In this document: one piece after another, positions 7,888 through 16,338 of the stretch | Layout: each line of letters opens with the position of its first letter | Position numbering within the stretch: the first letter of the stretch is position 1 | Source of the DNA: Ferruginibacter sp. | Lineage (GTDB): Bacteria; Bacteroidota; Bacteroidia; Chitinophagales; Chitinophagaceae | Length of the DNA: 45,000 nucleotides | NCBI GenBank assembly: GCA_019638525.1 | Contig: JAHBTO010000011.1 | Span: 1-45,000 of the forward strand | Direction: 5' to 3' | The notes under the pieces: model-generated | Database searches by the model: none | The model's input: the letters and a program-made list of their open reading frames with translations, nothing else | Told to the model about the DNA's origin: nothing | Translations under genes and position numbers: made by a program

Positions 7888-10800
7888 ATGATTGGAGTAA
7901 TATCAAAACTTTTTGGCGGTAGCAAGAGCGAAAAGGACGTAAAAAAAATTAAACCTGTTATTGAGCAAATCAATCAATATTTTGTTCAATACCAATCACT
8001 TTCAAATGATGAGTTAAGGAATAAAACTACAGTGTTTAAAGAGCGTATCGCTGCACACCTCAATACCATCAATACATCAATAGAAGAAAAAAAGAAAGCA
8101 GCAGAGGAGTTGCCCATAACTGATATCAATGGCCGTGATGTTTATTACAGGGAGATAGATGATTTAAAAACAGAAAAAGATAAGCAGCTTGAAGTGGTGC
8201 TTAAGGAATTACTACCCGAGGCATTTGCCGTAATAAAAGAAACAAGCCGCAGGTTTACACAAAATGCAACACTTGAATGTACGGCAACAGAACTTGACAG
8301 GGAACTGGCCGCCAAAAAAAATAATATCATTATTGATGGCGATAAGGCAACTTATAAAAATAGCTGGATGGCCGGCGGCACTACAGTAACCTGGAACATG
8401 GTGCATTATGATGTGCAGTTGATTGGAGGTATGGTTTTACACGAAGGCAAGATTGCCGAAATGGCAACCGGTGAAGGTAAAACCCTGGTAAGTACACTGC
8501 CTGCTTATTTAAATGCTTTATCTGGCGAAGGTGTTCACGTGGTTACGGTAAATGATTACCTGGCTAAGCGTGATGGAGAGTGGAACGGCCCCATCTTTGA
8601 ATTTTTAGGATTAAGGGTTGATTGTATAGATAAGCACGAACCCAACAGCGATGCCCGCCGCAATGCCTACAATGCAGATATTATTTATGGCACCAACAAC
8701 GAGTTTGGTTTTGATTACCTGCGTGATAACATGGTGCATACGCCAAATGAAATGGTGCAGCGTAAACACCATTTTGCCATGGTGGATGAGGTAGATAGTG
8801 TTTTGATAGATGATGCCCGTACACCGCTTATCATTAGCGGGCCGGTAGGGCATAGCGATAACACACAGCAGTTTTTTGACCTGAAACCCAGGATTGAAAA
8901 ACTGGTAGATGCACAACGAAAAGCAACCCACCAGTTTTTAATTGAAGCTAAGAAAAAAATTGCCGAAGGCAATGATGACCCAAAAGACGGGGGACTGGCT
9001 TTGTTTAGAGCCCACCGTGGTTTACCCAAAAACAACGCCTTAATTAAATACTTAAGTGAACCGGGCATTAGGGTAAAAATGCAAAAGGCCGAAAACTATT
9101 ACCTGGCCGATCAGCAAAAAGAAATGCACAAAGTAGATGCAGAGTTATATTTTAATATTGATGAAAAAAATAACCAGGTAGACCTTACCGACCTTGGTAT
9201 ACAATTAATCACACGCAGTGGCGAAGACCCCGAATTTTTTATTTTACCGGATATTGCCACACGCCTTGCTGAAATTGAAAAAAGCAACATCGGCGCCGAT
9301 GAAAAGCTGCTTCAAAAAGAAACCCTGCTGAATGATTATGCAGTGAAGGCCGATCGTATTCATACGGTGCAGCAATTATTAAAAGCATACACTTTATTTG
9401 ATAAAGATGTGGAGTATGTGGTGATTGATGGCGCTGTAAAAATTGTGGATGAACAAACAGGCCGTATCATGGAAGGCCGCCGTTACTCGGATGGTTTGCA
9501 CCAGGCTATTGAAGCAAAAGAAAATGTAAAGATTGAAGCATCTACACAAACTTATGCCACTGTTACTTTGCAGAATTATTTCCGTATGTATCATAAGCTG
9601 GCCGGTATGACGGGTACTGCCGAAACAGAAGCAGGCGAGTTTTGGAGTATTTATAAATTAGATGTGGTAAACATACCAACCAATGTACCTGTAATAAGAA
9701 AGGATGAACAGGATTTTGTTTATAAAACAAAGCGTGAAAAATATAAGGCCGTTATTGATGAGATAGAAAAACTGCGTAACATAGGCCGGCCTTGCCTGGT
9801 AGGTACCACTAATGTGGAAGTAAGTGAATTACTCTCCAGGATGCTGAAACAAAAAAACATACCGCATAATGTATTAAACGCAAAACAACATGGCAAAGAA
9901 GCACAGGTTGTAGCCGAAGCCGGTTTGCCTGGAGCAGTTACCATTGCTACCAATATGGCCGGTCGTGGTACCGATATTAAATTGGGGCCGGGTGTTAAAG
10001 AAGCCGGTGGTTTGGCCATACTGGGTACCGAGCGGCACGAGAGCCGTCGTGTGGACAGGCAGTTGCGTGGCCGTGCAGGAAGGCAGGGCGACCCCGGTAG
10101 CTCAAACTTTTTTGTATCGCTTGAAGATGACCTGATGCGTATGTTTGGCAGCGAGCGTATTGCAGGTCTGATGGATCGTATGGGTTATAAAGAAGGCGAA
10201 GTGATACAGCACAGCATGATTACAAAATCTATTGAGCGTGCACAAAAAAAAGTGGAAGAAAATAACTTTGGCATTCGCAAAAGATTGCTTGAGTACGATG
10301 ATGTGATGAACAAGCAACGTAACGTGGTTTATAAAAAACGTAACCATGCATTGTTTGGCGAAAGGCTGGCGCTTGACCTTGATAATTCATTTTATTCTGT
10401 TGCCGTTGGCCTGATAAATTCTTTTAAAGAATTAAACGACCACGAAGGTTTTAAACTATCTACTATTGTAAATTACGGAATTGAAACTTCCATTACTGCA
10501 GAAGAGTTAGACAAAGATGATACTAACAACCTTGCCGACAGGTTGTATGAAGAAGCGGTAACACAATACCGTAAAAAAACGCAGGCAATGATTAACCAAA
10601 CATTGCCCATCATAAAAAATATTCGTAAAGAGCAGGGTAACCATATCGAAAACGTGGCGGTGCCATTTACCGATGGTAAAAAAGCTATACAGGCATTGGC
10701 CAACCTTGATAAATATTTAGCTACCGAAGGAAGGGAACTGAATGATGCATTGGAACGCAATATCACTTTGGCATTAATTGATGATGCTTGGAAAGAACAC

Positions 10801-11217
10801 TTGCGTGCCATGGATGATTTACGCCATAGTGTACAAACTGCGGGCTACGAACAAAAAGACCCGTTGGTGATTTATAAGATAGAAGCTTTTAACGCCTTTA
10901 AGCAGATGGACGACCAGGTGAATAAGGATATTGTAAGTTTCCTTTGCCATGCACAAATACCAATGGAACAAACCAATGCCGGGCAGATACGTGAAGGAAG
11001 GGAAAGAAAAACCGATATGAGCCGTATGCGCCAGCGTAAGGAAGAGTTTGCAGGCGCCGGCGGCCCCGAAATGATGAGTGCCGAAAATGATTATATCGAC
11101 CCATCGGAACAGGTAAAGCAGGAACCGATAAGAGTTGAAAAGGCGCCCGGAAGAAATGATCCATGCCCCTGCGGCAGTGGCAAAAAATACAAGCATTGCC
11201 ACGGGAAGGAAGCATAA
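7888..11217 (+). CDS. secA: Preprotein translocase ATPase SecA
   Basis: 1,109 residues, typical for Bacteroidota and longer than the roughly 900 of E. coli. SecA is the motor that pushes unfolded preproteins through SecYEG. The DEAD-like motor has Walker A EMATGEGKTLV (GEGKT at 195-199), the VDEVDSVLIDDARTPLIISG segment with Walker B, and the second-motor motifs TNMAGRGTDIKLG and RQLRGRAGRQGDPG. Two lineage-type insertions appear: a charged one at about 55-80 and a larger one around 340-470. The helical scaffold follows (DDAWKEHLRAMDDLRHSV). The C-terminal zinc motif CPCGSGKKYKHCH (Cys1093, Cys1095, Cys1104, His1105) binds SecB or ribosomes in the family. The start is chosen at MIGVISKLFGG, the usual SecA N-terminus. 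Confidence 0.98.
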   Translation: MIGVISKLFGGSKSEKDVKKIKPVIEQINQYFVQYQSLSNDELRNKTTVFKERIAAHLNTINTSIEEKKKAAEELPITDINGRDVYYREIDDLKTEKDKQLEVVLKELLPEAFAVIKETSRRFTQNATLECTATELDRELAAKKNNIIIDGDKATYKNSWMAGGTTVTWNMVHYDVQLIGGMVLHEGKIAEMATGEGKTLVSTLPAYLNALSGEGVHVVTVNDYLAKRDGEWNGPIFEFLGLRVDCIDKHEPNSDARRNAYNADIIYGTNNEFGFDYLRDNMVHTPNEMVQRKHHFAMVDEVDSVLIDDARTPLIISGPVGHSDNTQQFFDLKPRIEKLVDAQRKATHQFLIEAKKKIAEGNDDPKDGGLALFRAHRGLPKNNALIKYLSEPGIRVKMQKAENYYLADQQKEMHKVDAELYFNIDEKNNQVDLTDLGIQLITRSGEDPEFFILPDIATRLAEIEKSNIGADEKLLQKETLLNDYAVKADRIHTVQQLLKAYTLFDKDVEYVVIDGAVKIVDEQTGRIMEGRRYSDGLHQAIEAKENVKIEASTQTYATVTLQNYFRMYHKLAGMTGTAETEAGEFWSIYKLDVVNIPTNVPVIRKDEQDFVYKTKREKYKAVIDEIEKLRNIGRPCLVGTTNVEVSELLSRMLKQKNIPHNVLNAKQHGKEAQVVAEAGLPGAVTIATNMAGRGTDIKLGPGVKEAGGLAILGTERHESRRVDRQLRGRAGRQGDPGSSNFFVSLEDDLMRMFGSERIAGLMDRMGYKEGEVIQHSMITKSIERAQKKVEENNFGIRKRLLEYDDVMNKQRNVVYKKRNHALFGERLALDLDNSFYSVAVGLINSFKELNDHEGFKLSTIVNYGIETSITAEELDKDDTNNLADRLYEEAVTQYRKKTQAMINQTLPIIKNIRKEQGNHIENVAVPFTDGKKAIQALANLDKYLATEGRELNDALERNITLALIDDAWKEHLRAMDDLRHSVQTAGYEQKDPLVIYKIEAFNAFKQMDDQVNKDIVSFLCHAQIPMEQTNAGQIREGRERKTDMSRMRQRKEEFAGAGGPEMMSAENDYIDPSEQVKQEPIRVEKAPGRNDPCPCGSGKKYKHCHGKEA

Positions 11218-11221
11218 AAAG

Positions 11222-11253
11222 AAAAAACCGGTTTTAAAATGAACCGGTTTTTT
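11222..11253. terminator. Bidirectional terminator between secA and the truncated ALDH gene
   Basis: An A-rich arm with AACCGGTT at 11222-11233 pairs with AACCGGTTTTTT at 11242-11253 around an 8-nt loop. T-runs occur on both strands. It lies in the 58-bp gap between two convergent genes. Confidence 0.8.
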
Positions 11254-11275
11254 TTATTAAAAAAGTTTAATTGAA

Positions 11276-12172
11276 TCAATATCCCGCCTTTGCCCCGCCA
11301 ATATTTTCAATTGGGTGCCAGGTGGTTTTTATTTCCTGCAGGTCCATTATAAAATAAGGCGACTGTGCTGTTGCATCATTCCATTTTACTTTATCATAAA
11401 GAACCACTCTTTTTACATTTAATGCCGATTTTTCTTTAATCATATTTTGTGTGGCAGCATCGGTTTCGCAATAAACTGTTGCATTCACATCCATATGATC
11501 GGCAAAGTAGGGAGCAAGCTCTGCAATTTTTCCGGTTAGAATATTTACCACGCCGCCGGGTAAATCGGAGCTGTTTAGCACTTCGGCAAATGTAACAGCA
11601 CACAATGGTTTTGTATTAGATGCAAGCACCACACAGGTATTACCGCCGGCTATGATGGGAGCAATTAAAGAAACAATTCCAAGTAATGAATTTTCCTGCG
11701 GCGCTATGGCTGCAACAACACCGGTAGGCTCGGGGTTTGAGAAATTAAAATGCGATGAAGCCACCGGGTTAACCGTACTGAAGAGTTGCTGAAATTTATC
11801 GCACCAGCCGCTGTAATAAATCAGCCGGTCAATACAAAGGTTTACTTCTTTTTCGGCCTGTGCTTTATCTGCATCCTGTTTCATCAGTTCATCTACAAAC
11901 TGTGCTTTGCGGCCTTCCAGCATTTCGGCAATGCGGTATAAAATTTGTCCACGGTTAAATGCTGCTCTTCCGCTCCACCCACCAAATGCACCACGGGCAG
12001 CGCTTACGGCATCACGAAAATCTTTTCTCGAACTAAGGCATATATTAGCCAGTTTTTCTTTTTTACTGTTGGTTGCCAGGTAATACCTTCCCGATTCGGT
12101 ACGTGGAAACTGCCCTCCAATGTATATTTTGTAGGTTTTTAAAACTTCAAGTCTTTTTTCTGTTGTAGCCAT
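11276..12172 (-). CDS. Catalytically dead, half-length aldehyde dehydrogenase-like protein (ALDH16 second-domain type)
   Basis: 298 residues against about 490 for a full ALDH. It aligns with the N-terminal cofactor-domain portion of its upstream neighbour: ALDH motifs such as YIGGQF, YYSGWCDKF and DLPGGVVNILTG are present. The neighbour's PWNF is PQEN here and its KPAE is LASN, so the catalytic Asn and cofactor-binding Lys are lost. The catalytic-Cys domain is absent, and the protein ends with a distinct short tail. There is no room for a lost 3' half, since the secA terminator begins 23 bp further on, so it is not a simple frameshift remnant. ALDH16 proteins are about 800 residues with a catalytic first and a dead truncated second ALDH domain. 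492 plus 298 residues reproduces that, so this is probably the second half as a separate subunit. Confidence 0.85.
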   Translation of the reverse strand: MATTEKRLEVLKTYKIYIGGQFPRTESGRYYLATNSKKEKLANICLSSRKDFRDAVSAARGAFGGWSGRAAFNRGQILYRIAEMLEGRKAQFVDELMKQDADKAQAEKEVNLCIDRLIYYSGWCDKFQQLFSTVNPVASSHFNFSNPEPTGVVAAIAPQENSLLGIVSLIAPIIAGGNTCVVLASNTKPLCAVTFAEVLNSSDLPGGVVNILTGKIAELAPYFADHMDVNATVYCETDAATQNMIKEKSALNVKRVVLYDKVKWNDATAQSPYFIMDLQEIKTTWHPIENIGGAKAGY

Positions 12173-12176
12173 ATTA

Positions 12177-12281
12177 AATGTTTAAGAAGTTTAAGGGGTT
12201 TAAAAGGTTTGAGAAGTTTTAAGAGGTTTAAGAGTTTTAAGTTGTTGGTTTAACTTTTAAAACCTATGAAACCTTTTAAAC
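12177..12281. repeat. About 9-bp periodic repeat (GTTTAAGAA-like) with an inverted block, between the two ALDH genes
   Basis: 12180-12242 carries about seven degenerate copies of a GTTTAAGAA or GTTTAAAAG unit. 12248-12281 carries copies in the reverse orientation (AACTTTTAAAACC, AACCTTTTAAAC) and runs into the stop codon of the upstream ALDH gene. The transcript could fold into a long imperfect stem between the two genes. Confidence 0.7.
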
Positions 12282-13754
12282 GATATTAACGTACGCCGCT
12301 AATCCATGCACTCCACCTTCCCTGCCATAGCCGCTTTCTTTGTATCCTCCAAAAGGAGAAGTTGGGTCAAACTTATTGAATGTATTTGCCCATACTACGC
12401 CTGCTCTTAATTTTGTTGTCATGTTAAAAATCTTGGAGCCTTTATCCGTCCACACACCGGCGCTAAGGCCATAAGGTGTGTTATTGGCTTTTTCTATCAC
12501 TTCATCATCGGTACGAAAGCTTTGAATGGCAAGCACCGGTCCAAAAATTTCTTCTTGTGCAATGCGGTTACTTTGAGCCACATTGGTAAAAATGGTTGGC
12601 CTGCAATAAAAACCTCTCTTTGGAAGGTTGGCAGTACTTTGATACATCTCTGCACCTTCCTGCTGCCCAATTTTAATATAATTATTGATAATGTTTAATT
12701 GTTCTTTTGAATTGATGGCGCCTATATCTGTATTTTTATCCATGGGGTCGCCTACAATAAGCGATTCTAACCTGTCTTTTAATTTACGTACCACTTCTTT
12801 AAAAACCGATTCCTGTACATACAGGCGGCTACCGGCACAGCATACATGCCCCTGGTTAAAAAAGATACCATTGATAACACCTTCCACTGCCTGGTCGAGC
12901 GGTGCATCATCAAAAATAATATTGGCTGCTTTACCGCCCAGTTCAAGCGTTGCTTTTTTATTAGTACCTGCAATGGCACGCTGTATAATTTTTCCCACTT
13001 CGGTACTGCCGGTAAATGCAATTTTATTTACATCGGGATGATTTACGATGGCTGCCCCTGTTGCACCTGCGCCGGTAATAATATTTACAACGCCTGCAGG
13101 TAAATCAGCTTCCTGTATTATTTCAGCAAGTTTTAATGCAGTTAACGAAGTGTTCTCTGCCGGTTTAATCACAACAGTGTTGCCGCAAGCCAGTGCCGGC
13201 GCTATTTTCCAGGCAGCCATCAGTAATGGAAAATTCCATGGAATTATTTGCCCGGCCACGCCAAGTGGCGATGTATGGCGGTTGGGAAATGCATATTCTA
13301 ATTTATCGGCCCAGCCGGCATAATAAAAAAAATGATTTGCCGCAGTGGGTACATCAAAGTCACGGCTTTCACGTATGGGTTTGCCGCCATCCAGCGTTTC
13401 AATAATGGCAAACTCTCTTGCTCTTTCCTGTATCATCCTTGCAATACGGTAAATATATTTAGCCCTTTCGGCACCCGGCATTTTTTTCCAAACATTTTCA
13501 TAAGCAGCCCTTGCAGCTTTTACTGCTTTGTTTACATCTGCATCATTGGCTTCGGCTATCATCGATAACTTTTCTTCAGTAGCAGGATTAATACTTGCAA
13601 AATATTTTTTGCCTGAAGGTTTTTCAAACCTGCCATTGATAAACAGGTTGTACTGTGGATCTATTTTAGCAGCGCTTCTACTTTCGGGCGCCGGCGCCAA
13701 ATTTCTTGCACTGTCGAATTTTAATTTGATAGTGTTGTTTTTTGTTTTAGCCAT
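12276..13754 (-). CDS. Aldehyde dehydrogenase (NAD(P)+), deo operon, ALDH16 first-domain type
   Basis: 492 residues, full length. It oxidises an aldehyde to the acid; in this operon acetaldehyde from DeoC, or a deoxyribose-derived aldehyde, is the likely substrate. All core motifs are intact: PWNF with Asn173, VIKPAENTS with Lys197, FTGSTEVGK, LELGGK with Glu271, and FFNQGHVCCAGSR with nucleophile Cys305. EIFGPVLAI and the C-terminal NTFNKFDPTSPFGGYKESGYGREGG are also present. A basic N-terminal extension of about 30 residues precedes the catalytic fold. It is followed by the dead half-length ALDH gene, with which it probably forms a two-part ALDH16. A repeat-laden spacer separates them. Confidence 0.93.
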   Translation of the reverse strand: MAKTKNNTIKLKFDSARNLAPAPESRSAAKIDPQYNLFINGRFEKPSGKKYFASINPATEEKLSMIAEANDADVNKAVKAARAAYENVWKKMPGAERAKYIYRIARMIQERAREFAIIETLDGGKPIRESRDFDVPTAANHFFYYAGWADKLEYAFPNRHTSPLGVAGQIIPWNFPLLMAAWKIAPALACGNTVVIKPAENTSLTALKLAEIIQEADLPAGVVNIITGAGATGAAIVNHPDVNKIAFTGSTEVGKIIQRAIAGTNKKATLELGGKAANIIFDDAPLDQAVEGVINGIFFNQGHVCCAGSRLYVQESVFKEVVRKLKDRLESLIVGDPMDKNTDIGAINSKEQLNIINNYIKIGQQEGAEMYQSTANLPKRGFYCRPTIFTNVAQSNRIAQEEIFGPVLAIQSFRTDDEVIEKANNTPYGLSAGVWTDKGSKIFNMTTKLRAGVVWANTFNKFDPTSPFGGYKESGYGREGGVHGLAAYVNIV

Positions 13755-13763
13755 AACGTAAGT

Positions 13764-13812
13764 TAAATTAGTTTAAAAGGTTCAATAAGTTTAAAAGGTT
13801 TAAGAAGTTGGT
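13764..13812. repeat. Periodic GTTTAAAAG repeat, left flank of the four-helix-bundle gene
   Basis: Copies of GTTTAAAAGG and GTTTAAGAAG, plus degenerate ones, fill the spacer and run into the 3' end of the four-helix-bundle gene. They are in the opposite orientation to the block at 14220-14252. Confidence 0.65.
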
Positions 13813-14219
13813 TTAAGTTCAGTTTCTCTTCTTTTATACTTAACACCTTTTATTTCTGAGTCTTCCAGGTATGTAATTAGTTTTTGAACCTGGCTGCCGA
13901 TTTTCATTGCATGTAAAGAGAGCTTGTTGAATTCTGGTTGATTAATATATTGCCTGTCTAATGCCCAGTATAATTGAGACCTCAACTCGCCACAGGAGCC
14001 TTTTGCTATAAATAAAAACTGTAAAAATTCCCTATTGCCGCCCCTTTCAAATCCCTCTGCAATATTATTCATAATTGAGCCTGTAGATCCTTCAATTTGA
14101 TTAATCAGTTTATAATTATGTTCAAACCTCTTTTCATTAATTAACTTGCCTAATATATTATTAAGGTCCCTTGCTTCCTGCCATGAAATAATGTCTTCAA
14201 AATTTTTAATAGTTGCCAT
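13800..14219 (-). CDS. Four-helix-bundle protein (23S rRNA intervening-sequence protein family)
   Basis: 139 residues. The start FEDIISWQEARDLNNIL, the middle IEGSTGSIMNNIAEGFERGG followed by NREFLQFLFIAKGSCGELRS, and the QLYWALDR segment are the hallmark of the small four-helix-bundle family first seen in 23S rRNA intervening sequences (S23/TIGR02436 type; related to Avd of diversity-generating retroelements). The family forms pentamers with basic surfaces, and its cellular function is not settled. There is no enzymatic link to deoxynucleoside breakdown, yet the gene sits between deoC and the ALDH on the same strand. It is bracketed by inverted GTTTAAAAG-type repeats (13764-13812 and 14220-14252), which suggests that it entered the operon as a unit. 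Confidence 0.9.
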   Translation of the reverse strand: MATIKNFEDIISWQEARDLNNILGKLINEKRFEHNYKLINQIEGSTGSIMNNIAEGFERGGNREFLQFLFIAKGSCGELRSQLYWALDRQYINQPEFNKLSLHAMKIGSQVQKLITYLEDSEIKGVKYKRRETELKPTS

Positions 14220-14252
14220 AAAAACCTTTTAAACCTCTTAAACTTTTAAACC
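14220..14252. repeat. Inverted periodic repeat, right flank of the four-helix-bundle gene
   Basis: AAAACCTTTTAAACC followed by TCTTAAACTTTTAAACC is the reverse complement of the unit in the 13764-13812 block. It fills the whole spacer between deoC and the four-helix-bundle gene. Confidence 0.65.
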
Positions 14253-14256
14253 TTCC

Positions 14257-15171
14257 CTAGTCTATTGAAAAATAATTTGCCGACTGATACACGCCTGTTC
14301 TTTGTTTCATTAGTTGCATCAGTATATCGTTGGCAAGGCTGCTTGCGCCAAACCTAAACCATTCGTTGTTCATCCAGTCTTCGCCAAGCACTTCATTCAG
14401 CATCACCAGGTAATGCAATGCCAGTTTTGCTTTTGAAATACCGCCGGCTGGTTTCATCGCAATTTTTTTTCCTGTCTTGTAATAAAAATCACGAATGGCT
14501 TCCAGCATCACCAATGTAACCGGCATGGTAGCAGCAGGCGAAATTTTTCCGGTAGAAGTTTTAATAAAATCGGCGCCGGCATACATGGCAATATCGCTTG
14601 CTTTGCGCACTTTGTCATAGGTAACCAATTCACCGGTTTCTAAAATAACTTTCAGCCTTGCTGCTCCACAGGCTTCTTTAATGGCAGCTATTTCATCAAA
14701 TACAAAATTGTATTCTCCTTCTAAAAATTTACCTCTCGATATCACCATATCCACTTCATCGGCGCCATTTTGTACGGCATATTTTGTGTCACGAATTTTT
14801 ACATCACGTGGCGCCTGCCCACTTGGAAAAGCAGTAGCAACTGATGCCACTTTAATGCCAGAATTTCCCAAAGCTGTTTTAGCCGTTTTCACCATCGAAG
14901 GGTAAACACAAACAGCGGCTACCGTAGGCAGGCCGGGATATACATCATGCAGGTGCTGTGCTTTATAACAAAGCTGTTTTACTTTTCCCTGAGTGTCTTT
15001 TCCTTCAAGCGTAGTTAAGTCAATCATGTTGAGGGCAAGTTTTAACCCGTTTACTTTGCTTTCGTTTTTTATACTTCGCTTTGTAAACCTTGATGCCCGC
15101 TCTTCAATACCAACCTGGTCAACATGGGCAGGAGAGGAGAAATTGGGAATTATCTTATTTGCAATCATCAA
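14257..15171 (-). CDS. deoC: Deoxyribose-phosphate aldolase
   Basis: 304 residues. DeoC cleaves 2-deoxyribose-5-phosphate to acetaldehyde and glyceraldehyde-3-phosphate. The Schiff-base lysine is Lys204 in DFIKTSTGK, the second catalytic lysine is Lys240 in AMKPAGGIS, and the acid is in GADEVDMV (Asp141). The N-terminal 45 residues extend beyond the short E. coli type, as in the longer DeoC of many Bacteroidota and Actinobacteria. Met1 and Met2 are adjacent, and either could start translation. It lies 24 bp after the nucleoside phosphorylase gene on the same strand, so the operon supplies deoxyribose phosphate and removes the acetaldehyde via the ALDH pair downstream. Confidence 0.96.
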   Translation of the reverse strand: MMIANKIIPNFSSPAHVDQVGIEERASRFTKRSIKNESKVNGLKLALNMIDLTTLEGKDTQGKVKQLCYKAQHLHDVYPGLPTVAAVCVYPSMVKTAKTALGNSGIKVASVATAFPSGQAPRDVKIRDTKYAVQNGADEVDMVISRGKFLEGEYNFVFDEIAAIKEACGAARLKVILETGELVTYDKVRKASDIAMYAGADFIKTSTGKISPAATMPVTLVMLEAIRDFYYKTGKKIAMKPAGGISKAKLALHYLVMLNEVLGEDWMNNEWFRFGASSLANDILMQLMKQRTGVYQSANYFSID

Positions 15172-15195
15172 AAATTGTTTAAGTCATTTAATACT

Positions 15196-16068
15196 TTAAG
15201 CAGTTAAAGCTTCTAATGATTTTTCAATCATTTTTTCAACCGCTGCTTCGCTGTCATTTGAAAAAGTTTTTGCCACCCGGTTGGCGATGATGACATTTAT
15301 GCTCATACATTCATGCCCCATCAGTTTACCTAATCCAAATATAGCCGAAGTTTCCATTTCAAAGTTAGTTATTCGGTGATTATTAAAACTGAACTGCGTA
15401 AGTTTATCAACCAGGCCTGGACTGCTTAGCCCTAATCTTAAAATCCTTCCCTGTGGACCAAAAAATCCGGGACAGGTTACTGTAATGCCATGATGATAAC
15501 CGTTGCTGAATTTTTTCAATAACATTTGGCTGCCACTAAATGCATAAGGTTGGGTGATGTTGGTATCTAAACCTGTTTGTACTACAAATGCATCAGCCAT
15601 GGCTTTATCATCAGCCGTTTTTTGATAACTGTAAAAATTTAACAGGTTATCTAACCCAAGCCCATGCGATGAAGCTACATAACTATCCACTGCAATATCA
15701 CCTTGCAAAGAGCCCGAAGTACCAAAGCGAACAATGTTTAGTTTAGTGAGCGTATCTTTTATCTGCCTTGTTGTAAAATCAATATTTGCCAATGCATCTA
15801 ATTCGTTAAAAACAATATCAATATTATCGGGGCCAATGCCGGTGGAAATGACTGAGATGCGTTTGTTACCAATATAACCGGTATGTGTATTAAATTCTCG
15901 GTGCGTTAAACGGTGCTCTACCTTATCAAAATGTTTGCTTACTTTTTCAACACGGCCGGGGTCGCCTACTACTATAATTGTATCTGCCAACTCATCGGGC
16001 CTTACATCTAAATGATAAATAGCGCCACGTTTGTTAATAATTAACTCTGATTCTGCTATTGGTTGCAT
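15196..16068 (-). CDS. Nucleoside phosphorylase (uridine/purine nucleoside phosphorylase family)
   Basis: 290 residues. It should cleave (deoxy)nucleosides with phosphate to give (deoxy)ribose-1-phosphate and a base. Family motifs are the phosphate-site VVGDPGRVEKVS near residue 35, ISTGIGPDNIDI, RFGTSGSLQGDI near 115, and the sugar-binding NFEMETSAIFGLG near 235. The Met-Glu in the last motif contacts ribose. The sequence is nearer to uridine phosphorylase than to PNP, but base specificity cannot be set by eye. It is the first gene of the deo operon. No phosphopentomutase gene is in this window. A near-consensus -7 element (TATCTTTA at 16087-16094, minus) lies upstream. Confidence 0.9.
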   Translation of the reverse strand: MQPIAESELIINKRGAIYHLDVRPDELADTIIVVGDPGRVEKVSKHFDKVEHRLTHREFNTHTGYIGNKRISVISTGIGPDNIDIVFNELDALANIDFTTRQIKDTLTKLNIVRFGTSGSLQGDIAVDSYVASSHGLGLDNLLNFYSYQKTADDKAMADAFVVQTGLDTNITQPYAFSGSQMLLKKFSNGYHHGITVTCPGFFGPQGRILRLGLSSPGLVDKLTQFSFNNHRITNFEMETSAIFGLGKLMGHECMSINVIIANRVAKTFSNDSEAAVEKMIEKSLEALTA

Positions 16069-16191
16069 AATTATTTATTAAAGAGATAAAGATACCGCTA
16101 AAAGCGTTTATTAAAAAGTTTTGAAGATTGATGTTGATGTAATACTTTTTACTTCGGTTTGTAATACACGAAACGGTTATATAATTTTTAA

Positions 16192-16224
16192 TTTACGCAA
16201 AGCCGCAAAGTGGGCAAAGAAAAA
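16192..16224. repeat. CGCAAAG-type dispersed repeat
   Basis: The stretch holds three tandem variants (ACGCAAAG, CCGCAAAG, GGGCAAAG). A related copy with inverted ends is at 36399-36455. No gene is seen in 16069-16338, which otherwise holds only hairpins. Confidence 0.45.
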
Positions 16225-16260
16225 AAAGGGAACAATCGCTTTGATGTTGCGATGTTAGAA

Positions 16261-16315
16261 TTGGTTTGTGAGCCACAAACCAAGGCAAAAAAAACGCTTC
16301 TGTAACTCAGAAGCG
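16261..16315 (-). terminator. Double hairpin terminator after the 431-residue amidohydrolase
   Basis: Arms CGCTTCTG (16295-16302) and CAGAAGCG (16308-16315) form a stem followed on the minus strand by eight T. A second perfect stem, TTGGTTTGTG with CACAAACCAA (16261-16283), follows directly. It lies 24 nt past the stop at 16339. Confidence 0.75.
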
Positions 16316-16338
16316 CTTTTACTTTTATAAGTATTCAT

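Noticed and set aside
11276..12172. Truncated ALDH as a frameshifted pseudogene
   Set aside because: Only 58 bp separate its stop from the secA stop, and those hold a terminator. No remnant of a lost C-terminal half is present, and the frame is intact with its own tail.
12177..12281. CRISPR-like array in the deo operon
   Set aside because: The units are about 9 bp, degenerate and contiguous; there are no unique spacers.
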